Below are positions 4,937 through 5,545 of a stretch of DNA of 5,545 bases, piece after piece; position 1 is the first letter of the stretch, and each line of letters starts with the position of its first letter. The position numbers and the translations under genes are program-made. Below the pieces are notes generated by a model. It was not told the DNA's origin. It did not search any database and saw nothing but the letters and a program-made list of their open reading frames with translations. The stretch comes from Butyricicoccus sp. (GTDB lineage Bacteria > Bacillota > Clostridia > Oscillospirales > Butyricicoccaceae), in assembly GCA_020025885.1 (NCBI GenBank), contig JAHHRJ010000087.1:1-5545 (forward strand), read 5' to 3'.

Positions 4937-5476
4937 TCACATAGTGACATGGCGAGACAAAAAGCTTGCAGCAGTTTGGCTCAGTTTGCTTTCCACCTCG
5001 GTCGCAATGATATCATCTGAATCTGCTACAAGTGTCACACAGCCAGTCACATCACCTTCTGTAATAATAGGAGCGGCGACAACAACATGGTAGGCGTCAT
5101 TGTTGGAAACATGAACACTGGTATCTGGTGTTTTGTGCTCGTAAACATGACGCTGTTCCATCAAGGATTCCAAATCGGTTGAAATGGATTTTTCTACAAG
5201 ATCTTTTTTTGCACCGCCAGCAGCAGCGATTACAGCATCACGGTCGCAGATCGCGCAGGAAAGACCGGCTGTGCGTGACAATGCCTCTGCAAGTTCTCCA
5301 GCGAAATTTTCCAGTTCTCCCATGGGAGAATATTTTTTGAAGATGACCTCTCCATCCCGTGCTGTGTAGATCTCCAGCGGATCACCTTCGCGGATTCGCA
5401 TGGTGCGGCGAATCTCCTTGGGGATGACAACGCGACCGAGGTCATCGATGCGCCGCACGATTCCAGTTGCTTTCAT
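4937..5476 (-). CDS. spoVT: Stage V sporulation protein T, AbrB-type transcription regulator
   Basis: A 179-residue DNA-binding regulator, practically the length of Bacillus subtilis SpoVT (178). Residues 1-50 form the AbrB/MazE-like swapped-hairpin DNA-binding domain with the hallmark MKATGIVRRIDDLGRVVIPKEIRRTMRIREGDPLEI. Residues about 56-179 form the GAF-like domain, with the usual hydrophobic core and GDVTGCVTLVADSDD at 141-155. In Bacillus and Clostridium SpoVT acts in the forespore during late sporulation, where it tunes sigma-G-dependent genes and spore coat, cortex and germination properties. The start at 5476 begins exactly at the conserved MKATGIVRR and has GGAGGG 9 bases upstream. 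A sigma-G-like promoter lies just upstream and a terminator just downstream, so it looks monocistronic. No damage is seen. Confidence 0.95.
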   Translation of the reverse strand: MKATGIVRRIDDLGRVVIPKEIRRTMRIREGDPLEIYTARDGEVIFKKYSPMGELENFAGELAEALSRTAGLSCAICDRDAVIAAAGGAKKDLVEKSISTDLESLMEQRHVYEHKTPDTSVHVSNNDAYHVVVAAPIITEGDVTGCVTLVADSDDIIATEVESKLSQTAASFLSRHVTM

Positions 5477-5485
5477 ATATAAAAT

Positions 5486-5491
5486 CCCTCC
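5486..5491 (-). promoter_or_regulatory. Ribosome binding site of spoVT
   Basis: GGAGGG on the minus strand, 9 bases before the ATG at 5476-5474, where the conserved SpoVT N-terminus begins. Confidence 0.8.
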
Positions 5492-5513
5492 ATGCCAATT
5501 TTGAGTGTATCGC

Positions 5514-5542
5514 TAGTATTTGCCACTATATGCAAAATATGC
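5514..5542 (-). promoter_or_regulatory. Candidate sigma-G promoter of spoVT
   Basis: On the minus strand GCATA (5542-5538) matches the sigma-F/G -35 consensus GHATR fully. After 17 bases comes AATACTA (5520-5514), matching six of seven positions of the sigma-G -10 consensus CATNHTA. Transcription would start near 5507, about 30 bases before the start codon. In Bacillus subtilis spoVT is known to be under sigma-G, so the motif fits the gene. It sits at the window edge, and additional upstream promoters cannot be judged. Confidence 0.55.
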
Positions 5543-5545
5543 GGC

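Noticed and set aside
1..5545. CRISPR array, tRNA or rRNA genes
   Set aside because: No regularly spaced direct repeats, no cloverleaf with a conserved TTCGA arm, and no rRNA-like stretch were seen on either strand.

Overview
The window looks like a piece of a moderate-GC, spore-forming anaerobic Firmicute (class Clostridia, probably a gut Oscillospiraceae/Butyricicoccaceae/Lachnospiraceae-type bacterium). The reasons are a full-length SpoVT sporulation regulator, strong AGGAGG-type ribosome binding sites, sigma-A-like promoters, many hairpin terminators, and IS30- and IS200/IS605-type remnants of the kind common in such genomes. The taxonomic placement is inference. All four intact genes lie on the minus strand, so transcription runs from right to left.

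Layout from right to left. At 5476-4937 is spoVT, with a sigma-G-like promoter at the window edge (5542-5514) and a hairpin terminator at 4932-4901. At about 4878-4560 is the decayed 3' end of an IS200/IS605 tnpB gene, with one internal stop codon, followed by its right end, where an omega-RNA would be encoded. Next to it is a short orphan reading frame (4561-4488) that may be the tail of a disrupted host gene. At 4310-3111 is a 399-residue protein with an N-terminal coenzyme F420-0:gamma-glutamyl ligase (CofE-like) signature. It has its own promoter, a leader with a small hairpin, and a strong terminator (3098-3064). A second palindromic hairpin follows at 3039-3013. At 2911-2361 is a 5'-truncated IS30-family transposase with one putative IS end.

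At the left is a two-gene operon. A Gfo/Idh/MocA-family NAD(P)-dependent oxidoreductase (2288-1041) is followed after 23 bases by a BadF/BcrA/NagK-type ATPase that is probably an amino-sugar kinase (1017-88). Its promoter has a perfect extended -10 directly beside the IS30 end, and the -35 region falls within or next to the IS terminus. The pair ends at a 13-bp perfect hairpin (54-84) whose T-run is better on the + strand, so it may also serve a convergent + strand gene to the left.

Working together: the oxidoreductase and kinase are probably one carbohydrate (amino-sugar or sugar-derivative) salvage unit. SpoVT acts in the forespore and is not obviously linked to the other genes. The CofE-like gene stands alone between two decayed insertion sequences, with no other F420 biosynthesis gene in view. 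No CRISPR array, tRNA, rRNA or intact mobile element was seen. The most noteworthy items are the CofE-like protein outside an F420 context, the tnpB/omega-RNA relic, and the promoter at the IS30 end.
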